Part shown: one piece after another, positions 26,305-33,397 of the stretch
Layout of the letters: each line of letters begins with the position of its first letter
Position numbering within the stretch: position 1 is the stretch's first letter
Source of the DNA: an uncultured Eubacteriales bacterium
GTDB lineage: Bacteria; Bacillota; Clostridia; Oscillospirales; Acutalibacteraceae
Reading direction: 5' to 3'
DNA: 64,000 nt
Assembly: GCA_934454845.1 (NCBI GenBank)
Contig: CAKSGV010000001.1
Location: 1-64,000 of the forward strand
Notes under the pieces: model-generated
Told to the model about the DNA's origin: nothing
Databases searched by the model: none
The model's input: the letters and a program-made list of their open reading frames with translations, nothing else
Program-made: the position numbers and the translations under genes

Positions 26305-28091
26305 TGAAACTTGACAGACTTGACGGTATGAAGCGAACTCATATGTGCGGAACGCTGAGCAGTGCCGATATCGGAAAAGAAACCGTCGTTTGCGGTTGGG
26401 TGCAGAGAGTCCGAGATCTCGGAAGTCTTATTTTTGTGGACTTGCGAGACAGAACCGGCATCGTTCAGATAGCTTTTGACGATTCTACCGACCGCTCGGT
26501 ATTCGAAAAAGCCGCGCTTTTAAAAAGCGAATTCGTTATAATGGCTCATGGCAAGGTGAGAATGCGCTCTTCTGTGAATAAAGATATCCCCACAGGCGAA
26601 ATTGAAATAGAAGCCGATATTCTTAAAATCCTCGGCGAAGCACAAACTCCGCCTTTCGAAATTTTAGCCGACAGTAACGCTAACGAGGAATTAAGACTTA
26701 AATACAGATATCTCGATTTAAGACGTGCTCCTTTGCAGAAAAATATAATGATGCGCCACCGTATCACAAAGGTCACAAGAGATTATTTTGATGAAAACGG
26801 ATTTTTAGAGATAGAAACTCCTACTCTTATAAAATCCACTCCCGAGGGCGCAAGAGATTATCTTGTTCCGTCAAGAGTGCATAAGGGAAGCTTTTTCGCG
26901 CTTCCGCAGTCGCCGCAGATGTATAAGCAGCTGCTTATGGTTTCGGGATTTGACCGATATATGCAGCTTGCCCGCTGCTACCGCGATGAGGACTTAAGAG
27001 CCGACAGACAGCCCGAATTCACTCAAATCGATCTTGAAATGTCATTTGTAGAAAGAGATGATGTTTTCAAAATAGCAGAGGGATATGTTAAAAGACTCTT
27101 TAAGGATATTTTAGGCGTTGATATCGAAACTCCGATCAAACGAATGAAATATGTCGACGCTATGAATGATTACGGCTCCGATAAGCCCGATACAAGGTTT
27201 GAAATGAAGATAAAGGATATTTCGGATATTGTAAAGGATTGCGGATTTTCAGTATTTTCCGAAACTGTTAAAAACGGCGGAACTGTAAGAGCAATAACCG
27301 CCGAAAATGCCGCCTTAACATATACAAGAAAAGAAATAGACAAGCTCACCGATGAAGCTAAGGGCATAGGAGCTAAAGGCCTTGCTTTTATCAGGTGGAA
27401 CGATGAGACTCCCACATCTTCTTTCGCCAAATTTCTAAAGCCGGAAGAATTTGACGCGATACTCGAAAGAACAAATGCTAAAAAAGGTGACGTTATTTTC
27501 ATAGTCGCAGATAAAAAGAACGTCACTTTGCCCGTTTTAGGCGCTTTAAGGCTCACGGTTGCAAAAAGGCTCGGAATAATTCCCGAAAACAAATACAACT
27601 TTCTTTGGATTACCGAATTTCCGTTTTTTGAATACAACGAGGAAACCGGAAATTGGGACGCTATGCACCATCCTTTCACCGCTCCGCTTGACGAATGTAT
27701 AAAATATCTTGACAAAGAGCCCGAAAAGGTATATGCTAATGCATATGATCTTGTGCTTAACGGAACGGAGCTTTCAAGCGGTTCAGTGAGAATAACTGAT
27801 CCCGAGCTTCAAAAGCATATGTTCAATGCTTTAGGTCTTTCCGATGAGGAAGCCTATCAGAAATTCGGATTTTTAATAGGCGCATTTAAATTCGGAGCGC
27901 CGCCGCACGCAGGAATGGGCTTAGGTCTTGACAGGCTCTGCATGATAATGTCGGACAGCGACTCACTGAGAGATGTCATAGCTTTCCCGAAAGTGGCGAA
28001 TTCAAGCGAGCTTATGTCGGGCGCGCCCGCAACGGTTGATAAGGCTCAGCTTGATGATCTTGCGATCGGAATTAAAATTACAACTGAATAA
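26304..28091 (+). CDS. aspS: Aspartyl-tRNA synthetase
   Basis: A 595-residue bacterial-type AspRS. The N-terminal OB anticodon-binding domain contains VCGWVQRVRDLGSLIFVDLRDR; the catalytic core has FRDEDLR-like CYRDEDLRADRQPEFTQID (motif 2) and GMGLGLDRL (motif 3), with the bacterial GAD insertion between. GAAGGTG lies seven bases before the ATG. It closes the minD-mgsA-hisS-aspS run and is followed by the glycine riboswitch. Confidence 0.97.
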   Translation: MKLDRLDGMKRTHMCGTLSSADIGKETVVCGWVQRVRDLGSLIFVDLRDRTGIVQIAFDDSTDRSVFEKAALLKSEFVIMAHGKVRMRSSVNKDIPTGEIEIEADILKILGEAQTPPFEILADSNANEELRLKYRYLDLRRAPLQKNIMMRHRITKVTRDYFDENGFLEIETPTLIKSTPEGARDYLVPSRVHKGSFFALPQSPQMYKQLLMVSGFDRYMQLARCYRDEDLRADRQPEFTQIDLEMSFVERDDVFKIAEGYVKRLFKDILGVDIETPIKRMKYVDAMNDYGSDKPDTRFEMKIKDISDIVKDCGFSVFSETVKNGGTVRAITAENAALTYTRKEIDKLTDEAKGIGAKGLAFIRWNDETPTSSFAKFLKPEEFDAILERTNAKKGDVIFIVADKKNVTLPVLGALRLTVAKRLGIIPENKYNFLWITEFPFFEYNEETGNWDAMHHPFTAPLDECIKYLDKEPEKVYANAYDLVLNGTELSSGSVRITDPELQKHMFNALGLSDEEAYQKFGFLIGAFKFGAPPHAGMGLGLDRLCMIMSDSDSLRDVIAFPKVANSSELMSGAPATVDKAQLDDLAIGIKITTE

Positions 28092-28139
28092 TATATATCT
28101 ATTGGAAGCTTGCAGAAGTTTTTTTAAAAGTGACTGTGA

Positions 28140-28240
28140 GCGGATAGAACTTTGGAGAATCCCGCAATGAGGTGGGTGCCGAAGGGGCAAGAGGCAAATT
28201 ATTGCTTTAATCTCTCAGGCAAACGGACGAAGTGAGAAAT
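28140..28240 (+). ncRNA. Glycine riboswitch aptamer
   Basis: The conserved glycine aptamer core is readable: TTTGGAGA near 28151, GGTGCCGAAGGGGCAA near 28174-28190, and AATCTCTCAGGCAAACGGAC near 28209-28228, closed by a short ACTT/AAGT stem. I see one aptamer only; the 50 bases upstream do not show a second core, though a partial partner helix is possible. It is followed by an intrinsic terminator and a sodium/amino-acid symporter gene. Confidence 0.9.
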
Positions 28241-28253
28241 ATAAATTGTTTTC

Positions 28254-28299
28254 AAAAGCGAAGTGCCGTTTTATAATTTTTAGGTGCTTCGCTTTTTTA
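28254..28299 (+). terminator. Riboswitch expression-platform terminator
   Basis: AAAAGCGAAG (28254-28263) pairs with CTTCGCTTTT near 28286-28295 and is followed by T residues, about 30 bases before the symporter start. It is placed as the regulated terminator of the glycine riboswitch. Whether glycine turns the gene on or off cannot be decided here. Confidence 0.8.
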
Positions 28300-28325
28300 T
28301 TATTTTATGTATGAGGAGAAAAAAT

Positions 28326-29876
28326 ATGGAAATTTTTTTGCAAAAACTTACTCAAATAAACGATAAGATTAACTCGTTTGTTTGGGTAAAGATTGGTATA
28401 GTTATTCTGATATTCACCGGAATTCTTATGACTGTGCTGACAAAATTCTTTCAGGTTTCGCACCTAAAACACTGGTGGAAAAACACTATAGGAAGCCTGT
28501 TTAATAAAAGAGTAATCGGCCACAGTAAAGAAAGCGGCTCGATATCGCCTTTCCAGGCGCTCTGCACCGCACTTGCGGCAACTATCGGAACAGGTAATAT
28601 CGCAGGCGTTGCCGCAGCTATAGTCATAGGCGGCGCAGGAGCGGTATTCTGGATGTGGGTAGCGGCTTTTTTCGGAATGATGACAAACTATTCGGAAAAT
28701 GTTCTCGGTATTTTTTACCGCAGAAGAAATTCCGACGGCGAATGGTCCGGGGGTGCTATGTATTATTTAAAAGACGGCTTAGGTTCTAAAAAGCACTGCA
28801 AAACTTTAGGCGCTGTCCTTGCCGCCGTTTTCTCCGTGTTTACTATTATCGCCTCTTTCGGTATAGGAAATATGGGGCAGGTTAATAAAATCGTCGCAAA
28901 TGTGGTTTCTGCATTTGATATAAAATCACTTTCCGGCAAGGTGCTTTACGGCGATATCACCCTTTATAATGTTGTCATCGGCGTGGTAATTATGGCACTT
29001 GCGGCTCTCATTATCCTCGGAGGTCTTAAGAGAATTGCGGCATTTGCGGAAAAAATCGTTCCATTTATGGTAATTATGTTCGTTCTCGGAAGTCTTATAA
29101 TTATCGGAGTTAATTACAATCACATTCTTCCCGCATTTTCGGCAATTTTCAAAACTGCCTTTAAGCCGATTGCCGCAGCCGGAGGTACAATAGGTTACCT
29201 TATAAGTGTGGTTGTAACTCAAGGCTTTAAAAGAGGAGTCTTCTCTAATGAAGCAGGCCTCGGCTCTTCGGTTATGGTTCACTCAAATTCAAATATTCGC
29301 GAACCTGTCGTTCAAGGTATGTGGGGCATATTTGAGGTCTTTGCAGACACAATTGTTGTTTGCACTATGACCGCCCTCGTTATCCTCACATCCGGAGTTT
29401 ATGATCTTTCCTCGGGCAAGGCTGTTTGCTCCGACGCAACACTTGTTGCAAAAGCATTTAATCAAACATTTTCATTTGGAAATTTCGGTGAGAAATTTAT
29501 AGCGATTGCCATGTTTCTGTTTGCTTTCACAACAGTTCTCGGATGGTCGCATTACGGCTCAAAAGCCGTTGAATATCTATTCGGCATTAAAGGCACAAAA
29601 GTTTATAAAATGATTTTTGTTCTTATGATTATCTCCGGCGCTCTTATGACCTCTTCCCTCGCCTGGGATATTTCCGATACTTTTAACGGTCTTATGATGA
29701 TACCCAACCTTATCGGTGTGCTTGCCTTGAGCCCCCTGGTTGCTAAAATCACAAAGAACTATATTAAAAGAATTTTAAAAGGTAAAGCCGCAACTCCCAT
29801 GCTTTCTTATGATCCTAAGTTGCAGGCAGAGGGTGAAGAAAAACTTGACGAGGAAAAAGAAGAAATCGCTGTATAA
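28326..29876 (+). CDS. Sodium:alanine/glycine symporter (AGCS family)
   Basis: A 516-residue polytopic transporter with about 10-11 helices. AGCS motifs are visible: ALAATIGTGNIAGVAAAI, GAVFWMWVAAFFGM, and KRGVFSNEAGLGSS. It couples sodium entry to uptake of alanine or glycine. The start at 28326 follows AGGAG by a short gap; an earlier ATG lies inside the terminator stem. The upstream glycine riboswitch makes glycine the likely relevant substrate. A charged tail of Glu and Lys ends the protein. Confidence 0.93.
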   Translation: MEIFLQKLTQINDKINSFVWVKIGIVILIFTGILMTVLTKFFQVSHLKHWWKNTIGSLFNKRVIGHSKESGSISPFQALCTALAATIGTGNIAGVAAAIVIGGAGAVFWMWVAAFFGMMTNYSENVLGIFYRRRNSDGEWSGGAMYYLKDGLGSKKHCKTLGAVLAAVFSVFTIIASFGIGNMGQVNKIVANVVSAFDIKSLSGKVLYGDITLYNVVIGVVIMALAALIILGGLKRIAAFAEKIVPFMVIMFVLGSLIIIGVNYNHILPAFSAIFKTAFKPIAAAGGTIGYLISVVVTQGFKRGVFSNEAGLGSSVMVHSNSNIREPVVQGMWGIFEVFADTIVVCTMTALVILTSGVYDLSSGKAVCSDATLVAKAFNQTFSFGNFGEKFIAIAMFLFAFTTVLGWSHYGSKAVEYLFGIKGTKVYKMIFVLMIISGALMTSSLAWDISDTFNGLMMIPNLIGVLALSPLVAKITKNYIKRILKGKAATPMLSYDPKLQAEGEEKLDEEKEEIAV

Positions 29877-29881
29877 AATTC

Positions 29882-29909
29882 TTGACATCAACTTTTTCGG
29901 ATGTATAAT
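29882..29909 (+). promoter_or_regulatory. Sigma-A promoter of galE
   Basis: TTGACA (29882-29887), 16 bases, TATAAT (29904-29909). The AGGAG ribosome site and ATG follow closely. Confidence 0.75.
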
Positions 29910-29933
29910 TATTATGTCAGGAGTTGATTTTAA

Positions 29934-30947
29934 ATGGCAATTTTAATTACCGGAGGCGCCGGTTTCATCGGAAGCCACACCTGCATAGAAATGCTGAGTG
30001 CAGGGAAAGAAGTTGTTGTTATCGATAATTTGGATAACAGCTCAAGCGTTTCACTTGAAAGAGTGGAAAAGATCACAGGCAAAAAGGTCAAATTTTATGA
30101 AAATAATGTCTGTGATAAATCCGCACTTCGCAATATTTTCAAAGAGGAAAATATTGAGGCGGTTATTCACTTTGCAGGTCTTAAAGCCGTCGGAGAATCG
30201 GTAAGAGAGCCTATCAGATATTATCAGAATAACCTTGAAAGCACTATCTCGCTTATCGAAGTTATGTCGGAATTTAATGTTAAAAAAATAGTGTTTTCCT
30301 CTTCGGCAACTGTTTACGGAGTTGCAAAAACTATGCCTTTAAAAGAGGGTATGCCCACAGGCGCCATTAACCCTTACGGCAGAACAAAGCTCTTTATAGA
30401 AGAAATTCTTAAGGACCTTTATGTTGCGGATAAAGATTGGTCTATTGCTCTTCTTCGCTATTTCAACCCTATCGGCGCGCATAAGAGCGGTCTGATAGGT
30501 GAAGATCCTAAAGGAATTCCTAATAATCTTATGCCTTATATCTCTCAGGTCGCAGTAGGAAAGCTTGAAAAGCTCCATGTTTTCGGTAATGATTATAAAA
30601 CAATTGACGGCACCGGGGTGCGCGATTATATCCATGTTGTGGATTTGGCTAAAGGTCATGTTAAAGCTATTGATTGGGCACTTGGAAACAAAGGCTGTGA
30701 AGCTATCAATCTCGGCACCGGCAACGGAGTAAGCGTGCTTCAATTGCGCGATGCTTTTGTAAAGGCAACAGGCGTTGAAATTCCTTATGTTATCGATCCG
30801 CGACGCCCAGGCGATCCCGATGAAGTATATGCGGATTCTTCAAAAGCCGAAAAACTTCTCGGCTGGAAAGCAGAGCTTGGAATTGAAGAAATGTGCGAAG
30901 ATACCTGGCGTTGGCAAAAGAATAATCCTAACGGATATAATAATTAA
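29934..30947 (+). CDS. galE: UDP-glucose 4-epimerase
   Basis: A 337-residue extended short-chain dehydrogenase. ILITGGAGFIGSH is the NAD-binding loop, FSSSATVYG holds the catalytic Ser/Thr and NPYGRTK the catalytic YxxxK. Length and the LRYFNPIGAH and DGTGVRDYIHV stretches fit GalE. It interconverts UDP-glucose and UDP-galactose for envelope sugars or galactose use. It has its own promoter and is followed by a hairpin and tRNA-Arg. Confidence 0.95.
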   Translation: MAILITGGAGFIGSHTCIEMLSAGKEVVVIDNLDNSSSVSLERVEKITGKKVKFYENNVCDKSALRNIFKEENIEAVIHFAGLKAVGESVREPIRYYQNNLESTISLIEVMSEFNVKKIVFSSSATVYGVAKTMPLKEGMPTGAINPYGRTKLFIEEILKDLYVADKDWSIALLRYFNPIGAHKSGLIGEDPKGIPNNLMPYISQVAVGKLEKLHVFGNDYKTIDGTGVRDYIHVVDLAKGHVKAIDWALGNKGCEAINLGTGNGVSVLQLRDAFVKATGVEIPYVIDPRRPGDPDEVYADSSKAEKLLGWKAELGIEEMCEDTWRWQKNNPNGYNN

Positions 30948-30952
30948 AAGAA

Positions 30953-30978
30953 GCGGACTGTTTTTTAAGACAGTCCGC
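30953..30978 (+). terminator. Hairpin downstream of galE
   Basis: GCGGACTG (30953-30960) and CAGTCCGC (30971-30978) form a perfect 8-bp stem with a T-rich loop, but no T run follows. It may be a weak terminator or processing site before the tRNA; the same arm sequence recurs in a palindrome at 31168-31194. Confidence 0.5.
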
Positions 30979-30985
30979 AAAATAT

Positions 30986-31062
30986 CTGCCCGTGGCGCAG
31001 CTGGATAACGCAACAGATTCCGATTCTGAAGAGCGGGGGTTCGAATCCCTTCGGGCAGACCA
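30986..31062 (+). tRNA. tRNA-Arg (anticodon CCG)
   Basis: A 77-base cloverleaf folds by eye: acceptor CTGCCCG/CGGGCAG, D arm GCGC-AGCTGGATA-ACGC, anticodon arm with loop TTCCGAT giving anticodon CCG (Arg, CGG codon), and T arm GGGGG-TTCGAAT-CCCTT, with discriminator A and encoded CCA. The anticodon stem has one A-A mismatch. The accessory region begins directly downstream. Confidence 0.93.
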
Positions 31063-31070
31063 ATTAGAAT

Positions 31071-31106
31071 TGAGAGCAACATTTTTTGTTGCTCTCATTA
31101 TTTTTT
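31071..31106 (+). terminator. Intrinsic terminator after tRNA-Arg
   Basis: TGAGAGCAAC (31071-31080) pairs with GTTGCTCTCA (31088-31097), followed by a T-rich tract. Confidence 0.85.
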
Positions 31107-31167
31107 ACCGCGACACCGCTCATACTTTGCACAACAGTGCTCGTATTCTCGGAAGGGACTCTCGCTA

Positions 31168-31194
31168 TTAAAACAGTCCGCCGGACTGTTTTAA
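31168..31194. repeat. Perfect 13-bp palindrome with CAGTCCG arms
   Basis: TTAAAACAGTCCG and CGGACTGTTTTAA flank a single central C. The arm repeats the stem found after galE (30953-30978). No gene overlaps it. The rest of 31107-31218 shows no coding capacity that I can support. Confidence 0.7.
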
Positions 31195-31218
31195 ACAACG
31201 CTCGTCTTTCAGCGCGCC

Positions 31219-31260
31219 AAACGAAAAGTCGCTTGATGTAAATCGGGCGACTTTTTCGTT
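31219..31260 (+). repeat. Left hairpin repeat flanking the barnase-barstar cassette
   Basis: A terminator-like hairpin (AACGAAAAGTCGC with GCGACTTTTTCGTT arms) whose loop holds TTGATGTAAATCG. A near copy lies at 32320-32363 in the same orientation; they differ by a 2-base indel and two substitutions. Together they bracket exactly the toxin-immunity genes. Confidence 0.8.
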
Positions 31261-31308
31261 GGTATCCTTCTTTTTTAATTATTTATTATTCAATATTCAT
31301 TAAAATTG

Positions 31309-31342
31309 TGTCGGTGAATGTCGCATTTGAAACAACTATAAT
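31309..31342 (+). promoter_or_regulatory. Promoter of the toxin cassette with a 17-base conserved element
   Basis: The 17-mer TGTCGGTGAATGTCGCA (31309-31325) is followed after exactly 11 bases by TATAAT (31337-31342). A standard 17-base spacer puts the -35 hexamer at GTGAAT inside the 17-mer. The identical 17-mer, also 11 bases before a TATAGT, stands at the phage-head operon promoter (43255-43288, minus strand). The element contains TGTCG twice, ten bases apart. Confidence 0.7.
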
Positions 31343-31373
31343 TATATTGCCCGAACGAAAGAGAGGTGATATA

Positions 31374-31592
31374 ATGGGAATGGATATTTTTGCATATTTA
31401 CTGTTGCAAATTCTTAACGGTTATAAATGGAACCCTAAATTCGGTGTAAGCAATAAATTTAAAAATTGGATTGCACATTTAGACTTAAAAACTTGCTTAT
31501 ATTGTCGTAAAACACACGGTAAGATTTGGAATATCGATGAAAGGGTAGAAAAAGAACCCCCCTGTTCACCCAAGATGCCGATGTGCAATTAA
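31374..31592 (+). CDS. Minor-head (gp7/Mu-F-like) N-terminal part of a split RNase toxin
   Basis: A 72-codon frame starting at ATG 31374 behind AGAGGTG. After a hydrophobic DIFAYLLLQIL segment it shows WIAHLDLKTCLYCRKTHGKIW, the zinc-ribbon-like core of SPP1 gp7/Mu F minor head proteins (conserved Thr-Cys-x-x-Cys and HGK). The frame then runs through a CCCCCC tract into a stop. If one C is skipped the reading continues as PPVHPRCRCAIKQM, the expected gp7 ending, and joins the barnase frame without a break. I therefore read 31374-31950 as one gene of about 191 residues carrying a one-base shift, real or a sequencing error. Confidence 0.7.
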   Translation: MGMDIFAYLLLQILNGYKWNPKFGVSNKFKNWIAHLDLKTCLYCRKTHGKIWNIDERVEKEPPCSPKMPMCN

Positions 31593-31596
31593 ACAG

Positions 31597-31950
31597 ATGG
31601 TCACAGTAAAATCAGGTACTGCAACAGTTGACAAAACAAACGGTGTCGATTGGTGGTTAATGTATAACAATAGACTGCCCAACTCATACATTAAATATGA
31701 AGATGCCATAAAATCAGGTTGGAAACCTAATTTAGGTAATCTGGCATCTGAATGTCCTGACAAACAAATTACAAACGGGCAATACAAGAATAGAAACGGG
31801 CATTTACCTGAAAAAGAAAATAGAATATGGTATGAGGCAGATATAAATTATAAGGTAGGATTTAGAAACAATCAAAGAATCGTTTGGTCAAATGACGGCT
31901 TAATATTTGCGACATTCGATCATTACAAAACATTTTTCGAAATAGTATAG
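31597..31950 (+). CDS. Barnase-family ribonuclease domain
   Basis: A frame of 117 codons matching barnase along its length: LPNSYIKYEDAIKSGWKPNLGNLA, then NRNGHLP, WYEADINYKVGFRN and DGLIFATFDHYKTF. The residues equivalent to barnase Glu73, Arg83, Arg87 and His102 are all present (Glu80, Arg90, Arg94, His109 of this frame), so the fold and catalysis look intact. No ribosome site precedes the ATG at 31597, which supports reading it as the C-terminal domain of the upstream gp7-like gene rather than an independent gene. Barnases are RNases toxic inside cells unless bound by barstar. Confidence 0.85.
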   Translation: MVTVKSGTATVDKTNGVDWWLMYNNRLPNSYIKYEDAIKSGWKPNLGNLASECPDKQITNGQYKNRNGHLPEKENRIWYEADINYKVGFRNNQRIVWSNDGLIFATFDHYKTFFEIV

Positions 31951-31966
31951 GAGGATAAATACCGAT

Positions 31967-32278
31967 ATGGATAGGTTTGCATTGAAAGAGATAAAAGAAA
32001 ATCCCATAATATTAGATTTCAAAGGCTGTAAATATTTAGGGGAGATACATAAAGTTTTAAAGGAAAAATTCGGCTTTCACGATTATTACGGCGAAAATTG
32101 GGATGCGTTGTGGGATTTAATGTGTGATGTCTTTTCGGACGATAAAGAGTATAGGGTAGAGTTATGCGGATTTAATTCATTAAACACAGAGTTGCGTAAG
32201 GAATGTGAAAAAATGTTAGAGGTGTTTGATGATATAAAAAGCAGATACTCGTCTTTCAAATATAAAATCGTTTCATAA
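31967..32278 (+). CDS. Barstar-family immunity protein
   Basis: A 103-residue acidic protein. The barstar signature is DYYGENWDALWDLM (about residues 39-52), the segment that covers the barnase active site, and the ending KYKIVS matches the last barstar strand. It starts 16 bases after the RNase stop, preceded by AGGAGG. It should neutralise the RNase in the producing cell. Pfam barstar is the expected assignment. Confidence 0.92.
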   Translation: MDRFALKEIKENPIILDFKGCKYLGEIHKVLKEKFGFHDYYGENWDALWDLMCDVFSDDKEYRVELCGFNSLNTELRKECEKMLEVFDDIKSRYSSFKYKIVS

Positions 32279-32319
32279 AAAAGAATTGTTTATATGTATC
32301 TTTATCGCACCCACAGGCT

Positions 32320-32363
32320 AAACGAAAAAAGTCGCTTGATGTAAATCGAGCGGCTTTTTCGTT
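32320..32363 (+). repeat. Right hairpin repeat flanking the barnase-barstar cassette
   Basis: Direct copy of the hairpin at 31219-31260; the 18 bases GTCGCTTGATGTAAATCG are identical. It can act as terminator for barstar. The remaining intergenic bases to 32444 are A+T-rich without further features. Confidence 0.8.
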
Positions 32364-32444
32364 TGTATTATTCAGTTTTAAATATTAATTTTTAAGTATT
32401 CATAATTAAAAAACGGATTTTTAAATAAACAATAAATACTGATT

Positions 32445-32684
32445 TTAGCTCAGTATTTCCTCAAATGTCATCTCAAGCACTGCCGAAAAAATTTTTATTT
32501 CAATATCGGTTACAAATCTTTTGCCGCATTCTATCCTCTGAACAGCATTTTTATCAAGATCAAGCCCTGCAATTTGGAGCTTGTCGGCCAGTTCCCGCTG
32601 GGAAATACCCAATTGCTTTCTCTTGCTTTTGATATTTCCTCCGCTGATATTATTTAGACCATCCGATGATTTATTGATAAACAT
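32445..32684 (-). CDS. XRE-family HTH repressor
   Basis: A 79-residue single-domain protein with a Cro/CI helix-turn-helix: IKSKRKQLGISQRELADKLQ, then DKNAVQRIECGKRFVTDIEIKIFSAVL. The ATG at 32684 is preferred because AGGAG stands five bases upstream. It is divergent from the DUF4352 gene, with two palindromic operator-like sites between them, so it likely represses itself and its neighbour. Confidence 0.85.
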   Translation of the reverse strand: MFINKSSDGLNNISGGNIKSKRKQLGISQRELADKLQIAGLDLDKNAVQRIECGKRFVTDIEIKIFSAVLEMTFEEILS

Positions 32685-32695
32685 TTTTTCTCCTT

Positions 32696-32716
32696 TTGAC
32701 ATTTAGTGCTTGTCAA
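32696..32716. promoter_or_regulatory. Operator 1 of the XRE pair
   Basis: TTGACATTTAGTGCTTGTCAA has TTGACA/TGTCAA inverted ends. It overlaps the -35 box of the rightward promoter. It matches operator 2 (TGACATTCAGTGAATGTCA at 32750-32768) in spacing and outer bases. Confidence 0.6.
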
Positions 32717-32738
32717 CAAGAGAATTATATGCTATAAT
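32710..32738 (+). promoter_or_regulatory. Sigma-A promoter of the DUF4352 gene
   Basis: TTGTCA (32710-32715), 17 bases, TATAAT (32733-32738). The -35 box lies inside operator 1 and operator 2 follows just after the start point. Confidence 0.7.
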
Positions 32739-32749
32739 GTTCTAAAATA

Positions 32750-32768
32750 TGACATTCAGTGAATGTCA
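32750..32768. promoter_or_regulatory. Operator 2 of the XRE pair
   Basis: TGACATTCAGTGAATGTCA is a near-perfect dyad (TGACATTC with GAATGTCA around AGT). On the minus strand it supplies a TTGACA -35 box for the XRE gene. Confidence 0.65.
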
Positions 32769-32783
32769 AAAAGGAGAGAGTTT

Positions 32784-33389
32784 ATGAAAAAAACTTATAA
32801 ATGTAAAAAATGCGGCAAAATCTTTACTTCCGATATAGGCGTCTGCCCGCAATGTTTAACCCCTGTCAAAAAAAGCGATGGCAAATCTGCCATTAAATTT
32901 TTTTTGATATGTTTTGCTGTTTTTACGACAATAGCCGTATCTGTTGCTTTAATAGCCGCTATTTCCGACAACCCATCGGAAACATCTTCCGCCGCTTCAA
33001 GCTCAGAATCGCAAAATTTAACTATCGGCAGCACTTTAACTGCAAAAGGGCTGAATATAACACTTCAAAAGGTAGAGGATTGGAATTCCGATAATATCTT
33101 TGTAAATCCAAAAGACGGATTTAAATTTATAAGGGCATATTTTGTGCTTGAAAATACCAACAGCTCCAGCCGCTATCTCGGCTCTTATGACTTCACCTGC
33201 TATGCGGATAATTCAAAGGCGGATATGTCTATTTTCGGCGACGATACTCTCGATCTCGGCGCGGAAGTATCAGGCGGCAGAGTTTTGCAGGGATATATTT
33301 ATTATGAAGTGCCCGTAAATGCTCAGAGTATCGAAATTGAATACGATTCCGATTGGTGGGGCAATAAAGCTGTTTTTAAAGTGAGGTAG
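32784..33389 (+). CDS. Zinc-ribbon membrane protein with DUF4352-like domain
   Basis: A 201-residue protein with an N-terminal zinc ribbon (CKKCGKIF and CPQC, residues 5-24), one membrane segment (about 37-60), a Ser-rich linker and an Ig-like extracytoplasmic domain of the DUF4352 type (VNPKDGFKFIRAYFVLENTN). The start at 32784 follows AAGGAGAG. The family binds unknown ligands at the cell surface in Firmicutes. Its promoter carries the XRE operators. Confidence 0.75.
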   Translation: MKKTYKCKKCGKIFTSDIGVCPQCLTPVKKSDGKSAIKFFLICFAVFTTIAVSVALIAAISDNPSETSSAASSSESQNLTIGSTLTAKGLNITLQKVEDWNSDNIFVNPKDGFKFIRAYFVLENTNSSSRYLGSYDFTCYADNSKADMSIFGDDTLDLGAEVSGGRVLQGYIYYEVPVNAQSIEIEYDSDWWGNKAVFKVR

Positions 33390-33397
33390 GAATAAAA

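Noticed and set aside
27170..27715. A leftward open frame of 181 codons inside aspS
   Set aside because: Antisense shadow of a well conserved synthetase gene.
31914..31924. TTGCGACATTC inside the barnase coding region resembling the 17-mer
   Set aside because: It codes for the conserved FATFDHY segment, matches only 11 bases and has no -10 box at the right distance.
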